This document shows, piece after piece, positions 35,818 to 46,571 of a stretch of DNA of 64,000 bases. Every line of letters starts with the position of its first letter. Position 1 is the first letter of the stretch. The notes under the pieces are model-generated. The model made no database searches, was not told the DNA's origin, and saw only the letters and a list, made by a program, of their open reading frames with translations. The stretch comes from Zeugodacus cucurbitae. Lineage: Eukaryota; Arthropoda; Insecta; Diptera; Tephritidae. The DNA is taken from assembly GCF_028554725.1 (NCBI RefSeq), contig NC_071668.1:50263732-50327731 (forward strand), given 5' to 3'. The position numbers and the translations under genes are program-made.

Positions 35818-35982
35818 CTCTTTCCGCGATGGATATGTATATATTGAAATTCGTTTTCTGTAGCCATGATGTTACGGTTACATACTCATTAACAAACGAG
35901 GGCATATTGCATTTAATTAATACATTGCTACCAACGAAACCTCCAGGATTTTCCACTTCCAACTCTTAGCGTTGATTTACAA
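35818..35982 (-). pseudogene. Dscam-type Ig2 exon, first half, with in-frame stop
   Basis: A 165-nt exon with a TTTATTTGCAG acceptor and a GTAAGT donor on the minus strand. It reads VNQR, stop, ELEVENPGGFVGSNVLIKC, NMPSFVNEYVTVTSWLQ and a short tail to AERG. The pattern (V-x-Q-x-Y-E, then G-x-x-V-L-I-K-C, P-S-F-V, V-T-V-T-S-W) is that of the first half of the second Ig domain of Dscam-family proteins: first disulphide Cys and core Trp are both present. The TAA is where a Tyr is expected. Length and phase fit the half-domain exon structure known for Dscam genes. Either a retired exon of a living gene or part of a dead paralogue; a sequencing error could explain one stop, hardly all lesions. 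Confidence 0.72.
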
Positions 35983-36995
35983 CTGCAAATAAAATGAAAA
36001 TAAAAGAAAAACATTGTAAAAGCATTAATTACTCAAATTACGACAACACTTGCAACTATTACTATAAACACATTTTTTCGAAAAATTGTAAAGCCGTACA
36101 TTCTAAATATTCGTGTTTTATGTATTTCTGATTAACTCTCATTTATTAACTAATTCGTTAATATATTAATTGTAAAAGAAGCTTTTATGGGGGAAGCGGA
36201 AATAAAACAAGTGTTTGCAAAAAATTGATATACAGCCCTTTGTAAAATACTGGACACATTTCGGGAGGTTTATAAAATACCAAAATTTATCAAACGGGAA
36301 TCAATTTGGGGATAAATAGGTCCTTCATCGTCGAAAACTTGTTGACATAACCTTTTTAGCGAATACAACACTATTAAATAATAAATCATTTGGACCATGT
36401 TCATTCAATTCAGCTCAGTGCTGTAATCTGCCCTTAGGTTTAGGAGCACTTTATTGGTGCCATGCTTACCACATATTTAAAACAAGGTTATTCATTAAAA
36501 TTTTTATATAACTGTATGAAATACACCAATTTCGCCATTATTAAAGCATATGTATGCTAACATTTCATATATTTCATACCATATCATTTGCATTATCACT
36601 TCGGAAAAATTCTCCAACTGAAACATTTTAATTTATATGGAGTTTTATATTTCATTTAAAATATACTCATAAATTAACGGTTGCCACAGAAGTGACAATG
36701 CACTGCACATTCCAGCTATGTGAATACATATGTACCAAAGTACTCTTAATGTCTATAGAAGTATATGAAGGTCGATGTATATATGTATATTTAACTGATA
36801 TGTGCTTATTAGAAAATTGTAAAGGTTACCGCTTTTATTGGTATCAGAAGCGCGTAAAAATGGAAGTGTGGATGTGATAACATAACGACATATTTGCAGA
36901 CATTAAATACATAAATAAAAGTGTTTATGTATAAGAACATGAATTGAATTTAATGTGGACTGACTGAAAATGCCTTGGAAATGCACCAACACACG
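35983..36995. other. 1 kb without recognisable genes
   Basis: AT-rich; no preceding Ig exon was found within this stretch. Confidence 0.4.
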
Positions 36996-37716
36996 TTTTT
37001 ATACCCACACACAGTTTTGTTCACAAAACGATTGGTTGTAAATCCTAAAACCTAAATGAGTTAGATGTAGGGTTATAGGATGACGAGTAGAGTTGAAATC
37101 CGAATGTCTGTCTGTCCATCCGATGAAACTTGGTACCCGTGTTCTTTGGCACGCCCTGAAAATGGCGATAACCTAAAACTATTAAGAGTTATAACTACGC
37201 CATAAATAAATATATGGAATTAAAATATGGTACCCCGCACTAGGGGCATATTTGAATGTAATTTCTTTTTGGAAAAGTGGGCGTGAGCCCGCCCACGAGG
37301 GTCATTTCATTTAGCCACTCCCTTATACAGTATGAGTATAACCACGCCTACCTCCCATACAAAGGTTATATTGGAAACTACTAATAATACTTTAATTGAG
37401 TAAAGAAAAATACTAGAAATCTAAAATTTCATGGAAAAGATGACACAGAAAGGCTATACTCAAATGTGTATACAATAATCGAAATGGGCGTGGCTCCGCC
37501 CACTTATGGGTCAAAAACCAAATCTATGAAACTACTCGACCAATTTAAAAAACAATTTGGTTCCAACATTTTCCTTGGCATCCCAATACTATAGTTTGAA
37601 AATGGGCGAAATCGATTCACAAACGCGTTTACTTTCCTTATACCACACTTTTGAAGACCAACTGATTCGCTCTCTTTACAATGACTTAGTTAAGCACCAG
37701 TGAAGATATCGGAACA
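36996..37716 (+). mobile_element. DINE-1-like element, 3'-truncated copy d
   Basis: The 5' end (TTTTTATACCCACACACAG) leads into AGTTTTGTTCACAAAACGAT, a short (GTCY)n tract (TGTCTGTCTGTCC near 37106) and conserved interior. The copy breaks off at GAAGATATCGGAACAAAA. The next copy begins about 25 bp on in the opposite orientation. Confidence 0.72.
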
Positions 37717-37742
37717 AAATAACAAAAAAAAAAAAACAAAAA

Positions 37743-38905
37743 ACAAGTAAGGAAGGGCTAAGTTCGGGTGTAACCGAACATTTTATACTCTCGCAATTTA
37801 TTTAACTTAATTAATATTATATAATACACAATTTGACCCACATATTCGTCATATATACTGTATAAAGTCCATTGAAAGTTGGAAACCCTTGAAAACCTTT
37901 GATTTTTAGAATGGGGCTGCCACACTATAAACGTATTATTTGTGCAAAGTTCCGCACCGATATCTTCACTAGTGCTTACTTTATATATTGTAAAGTAAAC
38001 GATTCAGATCGTCTTCAAAGTTGTGGTATATAGGAAGTAGGTGTGGTTGTGAACCGATTTAGCCTATTTTCACAACATAGGATTGGGATGTAAGGAAACT
38101 ATTACAAACCAAGTTTCATTGAAATCGGTCGAGAATTTCCTGAGATATGGTTTTTGACCCATAAGTGGCCGATGCCACGCCTATTTTTCATTTTGTAAAA
38201 AAATCTGAGTGCAGCTTCTATCTGCCATTACTTATGTGAAATTTAGTGTTTCTGACGTTTTTTCTTAACGAGTTAACCCACTTTTAGTAATTTTTAACCT
38301 AACCTTTGTATGGGAGGTGGGCGTGGTTATTATCCGATTTCTTGGATTTGGACTGCATTAAGAAGTGGCTAAAAGAAACGACTGCAGAAAGTTTGGTTTA
38401 TATAGCTTTATTAATTTGCGAGATAAATACAAAAAACCTATTTGAGGGCGGGGCTACACCCACTTCTCCAAAAAAATTACATTCAAATGTGCCCCTCCCC
38501 AATGCGATCGTGTGTTCCAAATTTTATTTTAATAACTTTATTTAACTTATTTGGCTTAGTTATGACACTGTATAGGTTTTCGGTATCCGCCATTTTGTGG
38601 GCGTGGCAGTGGACCGATTTTGCGCATTTTCGAAAGCAACCTCCTCAGGGTGCCAAGGAATATGTGTTCCAACTTTCATTAAGATATCTTAATTTTTACT
38701 CAAGTTATCGCTTGCACGGACAGACGGACAGACAGACAGACGGACAGACGGACGGACAGACATCCGGATTTGAACTTCACTCGTCATCCTGATCATTTAT
38801 ATACATATAACTCCATATCTAACTCTTTTATTTCTTGGTGACACAAACAGCTGTGATGTGAACAAAACTATGATACTCTGTGCAACATTTTGCGAGAGTA
38901 TAAAA
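37743..38905 (-). mobile_element. DINE-1-like element, complete copy e
   Basis: Plus-strand ACAAGTAAGGAAGGGCTAAG is the 3' terminus. It is followed by the perfect hairpin GTTCGGGTGTAACCGAAC (6-bp stem) and TTTTATACTCTCGCAA, matched at 38890-38905 by TTGCGAGAGTATAAAA. The microsatellite at 38718-38762 is GACAGACGGACAGAC-rich. This is the cleanest minus-oriented copy. Confidence 0.78.
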
Positions 38906-39300
38906 ATTCCTAGTGTGGCATAGTCCGTATAAAAATCACCGAAATCGGACTATAACTTTTCAACGCCTCAGATGTCGAACACACGGACCTCAAAGTTGGC
39001 AGCTAATTTTTAATTGAAAATATAGGTAAATTTCTCATGTATTCTAAAGAAATTCAAAGGAAATGTATTCCTTCTAAAAGTATACGTCTGTGCCAAAAAT
39101 GAGCAAAATCGGGCTAATATTTCCATAAGCTTTATATCATCTGCGGATTTCCAACCATCGCGTAGACTTTATATCGTATGTATCGGTTAATATGAGATAT
39201 ATCTTAACAAAATTATGTGACCCTATGTTCTTGGATGTAATTTGGCTTGGTGGCAAAAATAGTTTAAATCGGTCCAGGGGGTTACTCTGTAAGGCGTTGC
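38906..39300 (+). repeat. Diverged DINE-1-like fragment
   Basis: AAAAATCACCGAAATCGGAC and the following sequence align with the interior of the copy at 62588-63740. 39170-39260 also matches 54310-54390 (TATGAGATATATCTTAAC versus TATGTGAGATATCTTAGC). No termini. Confidence 0.5.
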
Positions 39301-40013
39301 GCAAGTGAAAATACTCGCAAACGAAAAAAATATACTTTGTAAAGCGACAATCGGATCTCATTCGCAATGAAAGTACTCTGTATTGCGTTTACAAGTTTCC
39401 AACTATGCGTTTCAAGAATTTGTCATTCAATATCAAACTGGCAAACGCAATGAACCAAAATGTAAGTTAATAAGGTATATTTGTGGTTTTATTTACTATA
39501 ATAATGACTTTTATAGGGAATAAGAAACATAAGGTGGAAAACAGAAAATAAAAATTGACCATTGGAGTTAAAAAGTAAATGTTTTGAACTTATATATTGC
39601 CCGGTATGACCAATAGAAGTGTTGCCTTTTAATTATCCTATGGTGTAATAATTACGAATTTATTTCAGTGACATTGACGGCTAATAGATATTTTTATGTA
39701 CTTACTGTAAATAACGCTGTTTTTTATTATATTAGTGGTTTAAAAGAATTACATACATGTATGTATTTACAAATAAAGACATACATACATATGAGCAAGA
39801 AGAGATTAAGCCATATATCATTAATACTATTATTTACTTTATTAAATAAATAAACTTCAATATTTATTAACTATAATCTAATCACACTTTTTGCATTGAT
39901 CTCTAGAACATTTAGCAATTTTGGCTTTATTTGCATATTCCACTAAACATTTTTAAAACACAAAACATTTTGAATTATGTATGTTTGTGAAATATTATTC
40001 ATTATACTGTACA
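39301..40013. other. 0.7 kb without recognisable genes
   Basis: AT-rich, nothing recognised. Confidence 0.4.
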
Positions 40014-40172
40014 TTTTTTATACTCTCGCAACATGTTTACATAGAGTAGAGAGAGTTGTTCATGTAACGGTTGTTTCTAACACCTAAAACTAAACGAGTT
40101 AAATGAATACATATATATCAAAATGACCTAGATGACGATAAATGTTGAAATCCGGATGTCTGTCTGTCGTCT
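40014..40172 (+). mobile_element. DINE-1-like 5' fragment, copy f
   Basis: TTTTTTATACTCTCGCAACA through AAATCCGGATGTCTGTCTGTC; it ends at the start of the (GTCY)n tract. Confidence 0.65.
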
Positions 40173-40384
40173 CTTCGATTGTTTAAATTATTTAATCTTT
40201 TGGTAGTTAATAGAAATTCTGTTTTCACGCCATATATTTAATTCCAGAACTTCATTATGTATAATTTAATGTAATAATCGCTGGAGATTTTAACATTTGA
40301 TAAGTCTAAAGGGCTACAATAAGATATACCTCGAAGTAGGAAATAAATGTTCTATTTGGTATTCTCTTTAAGCTTGTATATTAA

Positions 40385-40935
40385 AATTTTCCTGTGTTTT
40401 ATCAGTGTCTTGTGTTGAGAAAGGAGGTCTTTTTCCTAGCTCAAACTGTGGCCTGTTCATGTAATTGACCCATCTGGTTTGTATGTTAGAGTCAACGTCT
40501 TGAAATTGAGATTATTATGTTTAGTCATATGGATCATATATTGTTGTTGCGTATTCTGTGGAGGAACTAATGGTGGTTGTCTGTTTTTTGTAGAAATAAA
40601 CATTCGTGGGGCTGGTATCGGTTTCTGTATTATTTGGTCAATGTTTCGAAAATAAGTGTTACTGTGGATACTACTATTCGCATAGTAGATTTTGTTATTA
40701 CCAACTCGGCTTCTCTGCCCAAACCCATAGAACTAATTTAGTTTAATATAAGTGATAGATGTTTATAAACATCTTGGTAGAACTCTTCTACTGATTGCTG
40801 ACTGTCCTGTACTATTGAGGTCATTTGATATTCTAGTGTTCCTAAATCTCGTTTATCAGCGAAATAAAGCGACTCTAGAACACTATCTGCATATTCTATA
40901 ATATTACGTATTGTATGCAGTATAGCAAAAGTATA
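40385..40935 (-). pseudogene. Ty3/gypsy-type gag, C-terminal part, broken
   Basis: Minus-strand frames include NIIEYADSVLESLYFADKRD, TSIVQDSQQSVEEFYQDVYK and, in another frame downstream, WVNYMNRPQFELGKRPPF. These resemble the capsid-to-C-terminal part of Gag in insect gypsy-group (17.6/297-like) LTR elements. Frames change at least once. It continues the gag start at 43320-43698, which is displaced by an inserted RTE-like element. No pol was seen further downstream in this window. Confidence 0.6.
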
Positions 40936-43318
40936 TGGGATCCAATGGGGGAGTGAAGTGAATATATATATGTATAACCTCTCCTCTCCAACTGACAACC
41001 TGACCCACTGTCCGAAAGACTTGGTGATCCCTGTTACCGCTAACGAGGCTCTGTCGACCGAGCACACTGGCGGTATGCCCTTCAACCCGCTCAGAGGAAA
41101 TTCTGTTGCCCACATGCTGGTCTGGAGGCTCGCTGGCAGACCCAGCACCAGGATCGGATGCGATCACATGATTATAGAAACCATAAAAAGAAACAATAAA
41201 AATCAACCCAACAAATTGATGACGAAATTTGCAATGAAAACAAGGATAAGATTTGGAAACTGGAACATACGTATGCTCTTAGAACCGTCACGACTTCATC
41301 AAGTAATTAGGGAGAGAAAAGCATACAACATCAGCATCCTTGGCCTGTCTGAAACCAGATGGCCAGAGTTCGGCGAAGTTAAGACCGCGGGTATGCACAT
41401 TCTGTATTCAGGCAAACCAACCAATCAACCTCGAAGCAGTGGTGTTGGTATTTTGCTGTCAAATTTTGCTCGCAAAACTCTTATAGAATGGAAACCGCAC
41501 AGCGACAGAATAATCTCGGCCAGATTTCGATCCCGCGCCCGCAATATAACCTGTATACAATGCTACGCTCCCACTGACGTTACCGATATCTACATCAAAG
41601 AAGACTTTTATCAGCAGCTAGAGAGGACCATAGAATCGGTCAACAGAGGGGACATTCTTATAGTGATGGGGGATTTCAAGCAACAACTTGGACCTAACAA
41701 TATCAATTACAGCGAAGTAATGGGAAGACATGGAATCGGAAGGATGACTGAAAATGGAGCTCTTTTTGCTGAAATGTGTGGGGGTAGCCTACTCATCATT
41801 GGTGGTACACTCTTTCCTGACAAATTCCTTCATAAAGCCACTTGGACTTCACCAAATCGTTTGGTAGAAAACCAAATCGATCACTTCGCAATCAGCAAAA
41901 AATGGCGACACTCTCTGTTGGACGTAAGAGTCAAACGGGGGGCAGATATAGACAGCGATCACCATCTACTCTTAGCTACATTGCAACTAAAAATTGCGGC
42001 TGTAAACAAAACGCCACCCCTCAGGTCAAACAGATTCCAGATAAGCAGGAAACAGCGCGGAAATATTCAGAAGCCTTGAAAAGCTCCCTATCTTCGCATA
42101 CAGGAGAAGAACTTTCTAATTGGAGCACGTTGAAAGAAATTTTCATTAAACCAGCTGAAATACTGATTGGAACACCACAAGTGTGCTATCAGACAGATCG
42201 TGGGCACTGATTGCACATAGGAAACGTATGAAAGCAGATCTTAACGCCTCAAGAACGCGTAATATAAAAGTACTGCTACAAAGGCAGTATTCAGCACTAG
42301 CCCGCGAGATAAAAAAGAGTGTGCGGCGTCACAAGCGAAAGTGGGTCGATGACATCGCGAAGAAGGCTCAAATTGCAGCCGTGACGAATCGCAGCAGAGA
42401 CCTCTACATATGCACAAGACAACTGGCTCTATGTCACTTCAAACCAACTGCTAGGCCCCTAAGAGATAGCAATGGCAATATCACCACATCAAAGGAAATC
42501 CAGCTTGAGATCTGGTCAAATTTCTACACTAAAACCCTAGCCTCTACTCTTGACAATGCACACCGTATATGCAAATGCAAAGCACGCATAGATAACCCCC
42601 TTATATCCGTAGAATGTCCAAATGTAGCCGAGATCACCATAGCTATAAAATGTTTGAAAAACAACAAGGCGCCTGGAATTAACAATATACCCCCAGAACT
42701 GATGAAAGCAGATCCAGTGACGATCTCTCTGATCCTGCCCCTTATTAAAAATTTCTGGCGGTCGAAAGAGCTCACGCATGAGCTAAAAGAAGGTATCATT
42801 ATTAATCATCCGAAAAAGGGAGACCTCACAGTTCTGGATGTTGGGATGAGGAGCGCAACGCGTGAAGAGAGAGGTATAAGGTGGGGACTGTTTGATCGGC
42901 TTGAAGACTTAGATTATGCGGATGACATATGCGTTTTATCGCATAGTCACGCAGATATGCAAGCTAAACTCGACGATATAGCCGAATCATCCACAAACGC
43001 AGCTGTTGAATCATTCGTATATCTTTGCTGCACGATAACCGGTTCTGGAGGTTCCTCTGAGGATATAAGTAATCGCATAGGAAAAGCAAAACAAGCATTT
43101 GGAATGCTCAAAAATATTTGGAAGTCTCAACAGTTATCCATTCGAACAAAAGTGCTGTTCTTGGATTCCAACATAAAATCTGTTTTGCTGTATGGCTGAC
43201 TTAGAATGTCATCACCAGGGATTCACAACGACTACAAACTTTCGTCAACCGTTGCCTTCAAAGAATACTATGCATTTACTGGCCGGATATAATCTCCAAT
43301 AAAACGCTATGGAGACGC
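40936..43318 (+). pseudogene. Second RTE-lineage retrotransposon, deleted, inside gypsy gag
   Basis: A lineage different from copies A-F. After a GC-richer leader, ORF 40958-42079 encodes an endonuclease: FGNWNIRMLLEPSRLHQV, ILGLSETRWPEFGEV, ARFRSRARNITCIQCYAPT, GDFKQQLG (Asn of the usual GDFNA replaced by Lys), ENQIDHFAIS and DSDHHLLLA. A frameshift near 42060 precedes ORF 42183-43199, with ITIAIKCLKNNKAPGINNIP and HPKKGD. A large deletion then jumps to LDYADDICVLSH, so most of the RT core is gone. It ends with NIWKSQQLSIRTKV and, after a stop and frameshift, QTFVNRCLQRIL and WPDIISNKTLW. The pattern is close to RTE elements of the type described in schistosomes. No 3' end or target duplication was found. 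Confidence 0.78.
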
Positions 43319-43698
43319 AAGCAACAAATCCTTTTCCTTTTTTCCATGAACTGAATTCTGCTCTATTTCCTGAAAACTCACGTATGCATTTTCTGGTACC
43401 CTATCAAGATCTGTTAAATTATTACGATATTCATTTTCAATCATCTGGCCTGTTTCATTTGCAAAATCGCTTGTTCCAGAACTAAGCTGCTGCAACAAGA
43501 TCGGTAATTGCTGCGCAACTAACTGTGCTACACGTTCTTCCATTACTTCTTGTACCCTAATATTTCTATTATTTTGAAATTCTAACTGTTTATGCTGTCT
43601 CTGTTGTTGTCTTTGAGCTAATAATTCGTTTCACTATGTTCCTCAACGTGAGGGGTATTTAATATCGGTGGTCTCAATAAAATATTTGGGTTAGCCAT
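43319..43698 (-). pseudogene. Ty3/gypsy-type gag, N-terminal part, frameshifted
   Basis: The minus-strand frame opens MANPNILLRPPILNTPHVEE from 43698. A one-base shift near 43630 is needed to continue in the frame with a Gln-rich coiled segment, then EERVAQLVAQQLPILLQQL and TDLDRVPENAYVSFQEIEQ. The match stops at about 43320 at the RTE-lineage insertion. Gln-rich N-terminal Gag of this type is typical of insect gypsy-group elements. It is inactive. Confidence 0.6.
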
Positions 43699-43909
43699 AA
43701 ATATATTATAATAATTATAAATATTGAAGAAATATTTAAATTAACTGCCGATTTGATTTAATTTTTTTGTTTTTTTTTTAAATTTTAGAATTTACTCTCA
43801 ATTATATTTAATTGCTTGAAAAAATATATAATTTTACTGCAAATAACATTTAAATTGTACAAGAAATTTTAAAATTTACTTTACTCACACTTTTCTTCAC
43901 TTCACCACT
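43699..43909 (-). other. Probable gypsy-type leader, with RTE target site
   Basis: AT-rich sequence upstream of the gag start on the minus strand. CACACTTTTCTTC at 43886-43898 is repeated at 46180-46192 beyond the RTE insertion. Twelve extra bases (ACTTCACCACTT) lie between the duplication and the first recognisable RTE base. Confidence 0.5.
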
Positions 43910-46179
43910 TAGACGTGCGTACGCTCCGAGGACCAATTATAGACTCGGACCATTATCTGGTCGCAGCGAAGATACGCACCCGCCTCTGTGCAGCAAAGAA
44001 TGCCCGTCAACAAACACAAGGAAGGTTCGACGTCGAAAAGCTGCAATCGCAACAGACAGCCACGAAATACTCTACTCGACTTGCACTCCTGCTCTCTGAG
44101 AGCACTCATCAGCATCTCGGTATAAGGGAACTGTGGAACGGCATCTCAAACTCACTGCGTACCGCTGCAGCCGAAACAATTGGTTTTCGGCAACGCCAAA
44201 AAACCAGTTGGTACGATGAGAATTGTCGTTCCGCAGTGGAGAGAAAACAGACTGCCTACTTCGCAACATTGCGATCGACCACAACACGTGCGGGATGGGA
44301 TAGATACCGAGAGCTGAAGAGGGAAGCGAGACGCATTTGCAGACAAAAAAAGAAAGAGGTCGAAATGCGTGAGTACGAAGAGCTTGAGAAGCTGGCAGAC
44401 AGAGGGAATGCTCGAAAATTTTATGAAAAAATGAAGCGACTTAACGAAGGTTTCAAGACCGGAGCATCCTCATGTAGAGACCAAGGTGGTAATCTGGTAA
44501 CCGATGTCCAGGGCATACTGGGATTATGGAGGGAACACTTCTCCGACCTGCTGAATGGCAGTGAGAGTACAACACCAGGAGATGGCGAACCCGATCCCCC
44601 AATCGATGACGATGGAACAGATGTTCCATTACCCGACCATGAAGAAATTCGAATAGCAATTACCCGCTTGAAGAACAACAAAGCAGCGGGGGCCGATAGA
44701 TTACCGGCAGAACTATTCAAATACGGCGGCGAAGAACTGATAAGGTGCATGCATCAGCTTCTTTGCAGAATATGGTCGGAAGAAAGCATGCCTGACGATT
44801 GGAGTCTCAGTGTGCTCTGCCCAATCCATAAAAAGGGAGATCCCACAATCTGCGCCAATTACCGTGGGATCAGCCTCCTAAATATCGCATACAAGGTTCT
44901 ATCGAGCGTATTGTGTGAAAGACTAAAGCCCACCGTCAATAAACTGATTGGACCTTATCAGTGTGGCTTTAGACCTGGAAAATCGACAACTGACCAGATA
45001 TTCACCATGCGCCAAATCTTGGAAAAGACCCGAGAAAAGAGGATCGACACACACCACCTTTTTGTCGATTTTAAAGCTGCTTTCGACAGCACGAAAAGGA
45101 GTTGCCTTTACGCCGCGATGTCTGAATTTGGTATCCCCGCAAAACTAATACGGCTGTGTAAATTGACGTTGAGCAACACCAAAAGCTCCGTCATGATTGG
45201 GAAGGACCTCTCCGAGCCGTTCGATACCAAACGAGGTTTCAGACAAGGTGACTCACTATCGTGCGACTTCTTTAACCTGATGCTGGAAAAAATTATAAGA
45301 GCTGCAGAGCTAAACCGAGAAGGTACAATCTTCTACAAGAGTGTACAGCTCCTGGCGTACGCCGATGATATTGATATCATCGGAAGCAACAACCGCGCCG
45401 TTTGTTCTGCTTTTTCCCGCATGGATAAGGAGGCGAAGCGAATGGGTCTGGAGGTGAATGAGGACAAGACGAAATATCTCCTGTCATCAAACAAACAGTC
45501 GGCGCATTCGCGTCTTGGCTCCCACGTCACTGTTGACAGTCATAACTTCGAGGTCGTAGATAATTTCGTATACCTGGGAACCAGCATCAACAACACGAAC
45601 AATGTCAGCCTCGAAATCCAGCTCAGAATAACTCTTGCCAACAGGTGCTACTTTGGACTGAGTAGGCAATTGAACAGTAAAGTCCTCTCTCGACGAACCA
45701 AAATCAAGCTCTACAAGTCACTTATCATTCCCGTCCTGCTTTACGGTGCAGAAGCTTGGACGATGTCAACATCAGATGAGACGACACTAGGAGTTTTCGA
45801 GAGGAAAATTTTGCGCAAGATTTATGGTCCTCAGAACATTGGCAACGGCGAATACCGCAGACGATGGAACGATGAGCTGTACGAGTTATACGACGACATT
45901 GACATAGTTCAGCGAATAAAAAGACAGCGGCTACGCTGGCTAGGTCATGTTGTCCGAATAGACGAAAACACTCCAGCCCTGAAAGTGTTCGATGCAGTAC
46001 CCGCCGGAGGAAGCCGAGGAAGGGGAAGGCCTCCACTCCGTTGGAGGGACCAGGTGGAGAGCGACCTGGTTACACTTGGGATCTCCAACTGGAGAACTGC
46101 AAAGGAGAGAGACAGGTGGCGCACTATCGTCGATTCGGCTATAACCGGCTAAACGGTTGCAACGCCAATCACATACATA
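43910..46179 (+). mobile_element. 5'-truncated RTE copy E with 13-bp target duplication
   Basis: Homology to copy C begins at AGACGTGCGTACGCTCCGAG (inside the endonuclease, around residue 250) and runs to the normal tail ACGGTTGCAACGCCAATCAC plus ATACATA. CACACTTTTCTTC flanks it on both sides (43886-43898, 46180-46192). 5' truncation with an intact 3' end is expected of target-primed reverse transcription. Its translated product is about 98 percent like copy C over 745 residues by eye, so the insertion is recent. Confidence 0.88.
43915..46152 (+). CDS. RTE endonuclease C-terminus, reverse transcriptase and C-terminal domain
   Basis: An open frame of 745 residues equal to residues 251-996 of the copy C protein, less one Arg near the end (NWRTAKERD here, NWRRTAKERD there; a 3-bp in-frame deletion). 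Only the last endonuclease motif (DSDHYLVAAK) remains, so endonuclease activity should be lost. All reverse-transcriptase motifs are intact: GFRPGKSTTDQIF, FVDFKAAFDS, RGFRQGDSLSC and YADDIDIIG. Differences from copy C include DENCRSAVE for DEECRLAAE, YFATLRST for YLATLQTT and EIQLR for EIQRR. The first Met is an accident of truncation; no native promoter remains. It could be expressed only from flanking DNA. Confidence 0.88.
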   Translation: MRTLRGPIIDSDHYLVAAKIRTRLCAAKNARQQTQGRFDVEKLQSQQTATKYSTRLALLLSESTHQHLGIRELWNGISNSLRTAAAETIGFRQRQKTSWYDENCRSAVERKQTAYFATLRSTTTRAGWDRYRELKREARRICRQKKKEVEMREYEELEKLADRGNARKFYEKMKRLNEGFKTGASSCRDQGGNLVTDVQGILGLWREHFSDLLNGSESTTPGDGEPDPPIDDDGTDVPLPDHEEIRIAITRLKNNKAAGADRLPAELFKYGGEELIRCMHQLLCRIWSEESMPDDWSLSVLCPIHKKGDPTICANYRGISLLNIAYKVLSSVLCERLKPTVNKLIGPYQCGFRPGKSTTDQIFTMRQILEKTREKRIDTHHLFVDFKAAFDSTKRSCLYAAMSEFGIPAKLIRLCKLTLSNTKSSVMIGKDLSEPFDTKRGFRQGDSLSCDFFNLMLEKIIRAAELNREGTIFYKSVQLLAYADDIDIIGSNNRAVCSAFSRMDKEAKRMGLEVNEDKTKYLLSSNKQSAHSRLGSHVTVDSHNFEVVDNFVYLGTSINNTNNVSLEIQLRITLANRCYFGLSRQLNSKVLSRRTKIKLYKSLIIPVLLYGAEAWTMSTSDETTLGVFERKILRKIYGPQNIGNGEYRRRWNDELYELYDDIDIVQRIKRQRLRWLGHVVRIDENTPALKVFDAVPAGGSRGRGRPPLRWRDQVESDLVTLGISNWRTAKERDRWRTIVDSAITG

Positions 46180-46192
46180 CACACTTTTCTTC

Positions 46193-46571
46193 TTTTTTCA
46201 AATTAATTACTATTATGCAACTTTTTTACACGAATTTGTGAATTATTTTTAAATTAACATTGAACTTTACTATATTGCCTTATAATAACTTATTACTAAC
46301 TTACTATTATTGATGAGATCGCCATTCCTGTTGAAGCGGGTGATTCGTGTTTGATGTGACTACTGAGGCCCCGTCAATCAAACTACGCTGGATGTGTCCT
46401 GCGAACTGGTCTTACAAGACGTGCGATCTCTAGATGTGTGCTTTTTGTTTAGTACGTAAAAATTGCCGATTTTGCGAGACTTGGTTAAGCCGTGAGGCCG
46501 TTAACTCTTTCTTGAAGAAATTGTTCCCCGAAACTCTTATTTTGACTATTCTCAACTTGTTTTCATTCCAT
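46193..46571 (-). other. Probable continuation of the gypsy-type leader, then unrecognised
   Basis: If RTE copy E and one target copy are removed, this AT-rich sequence joins directly to the leader upstream of gag. A TGGCGATCTCATC string at about 46312 on the minus strand could be a decayed primer-binding site; I cannot identify an LTR. Confidence 0.3.

Noticed and set aside
37718..37745. A-rich run that could be a poly(A) tail of a retrotransposon
   Set aside because: It lies between two DINE-1-like copies with no retrotransposon body or target duplication attached.
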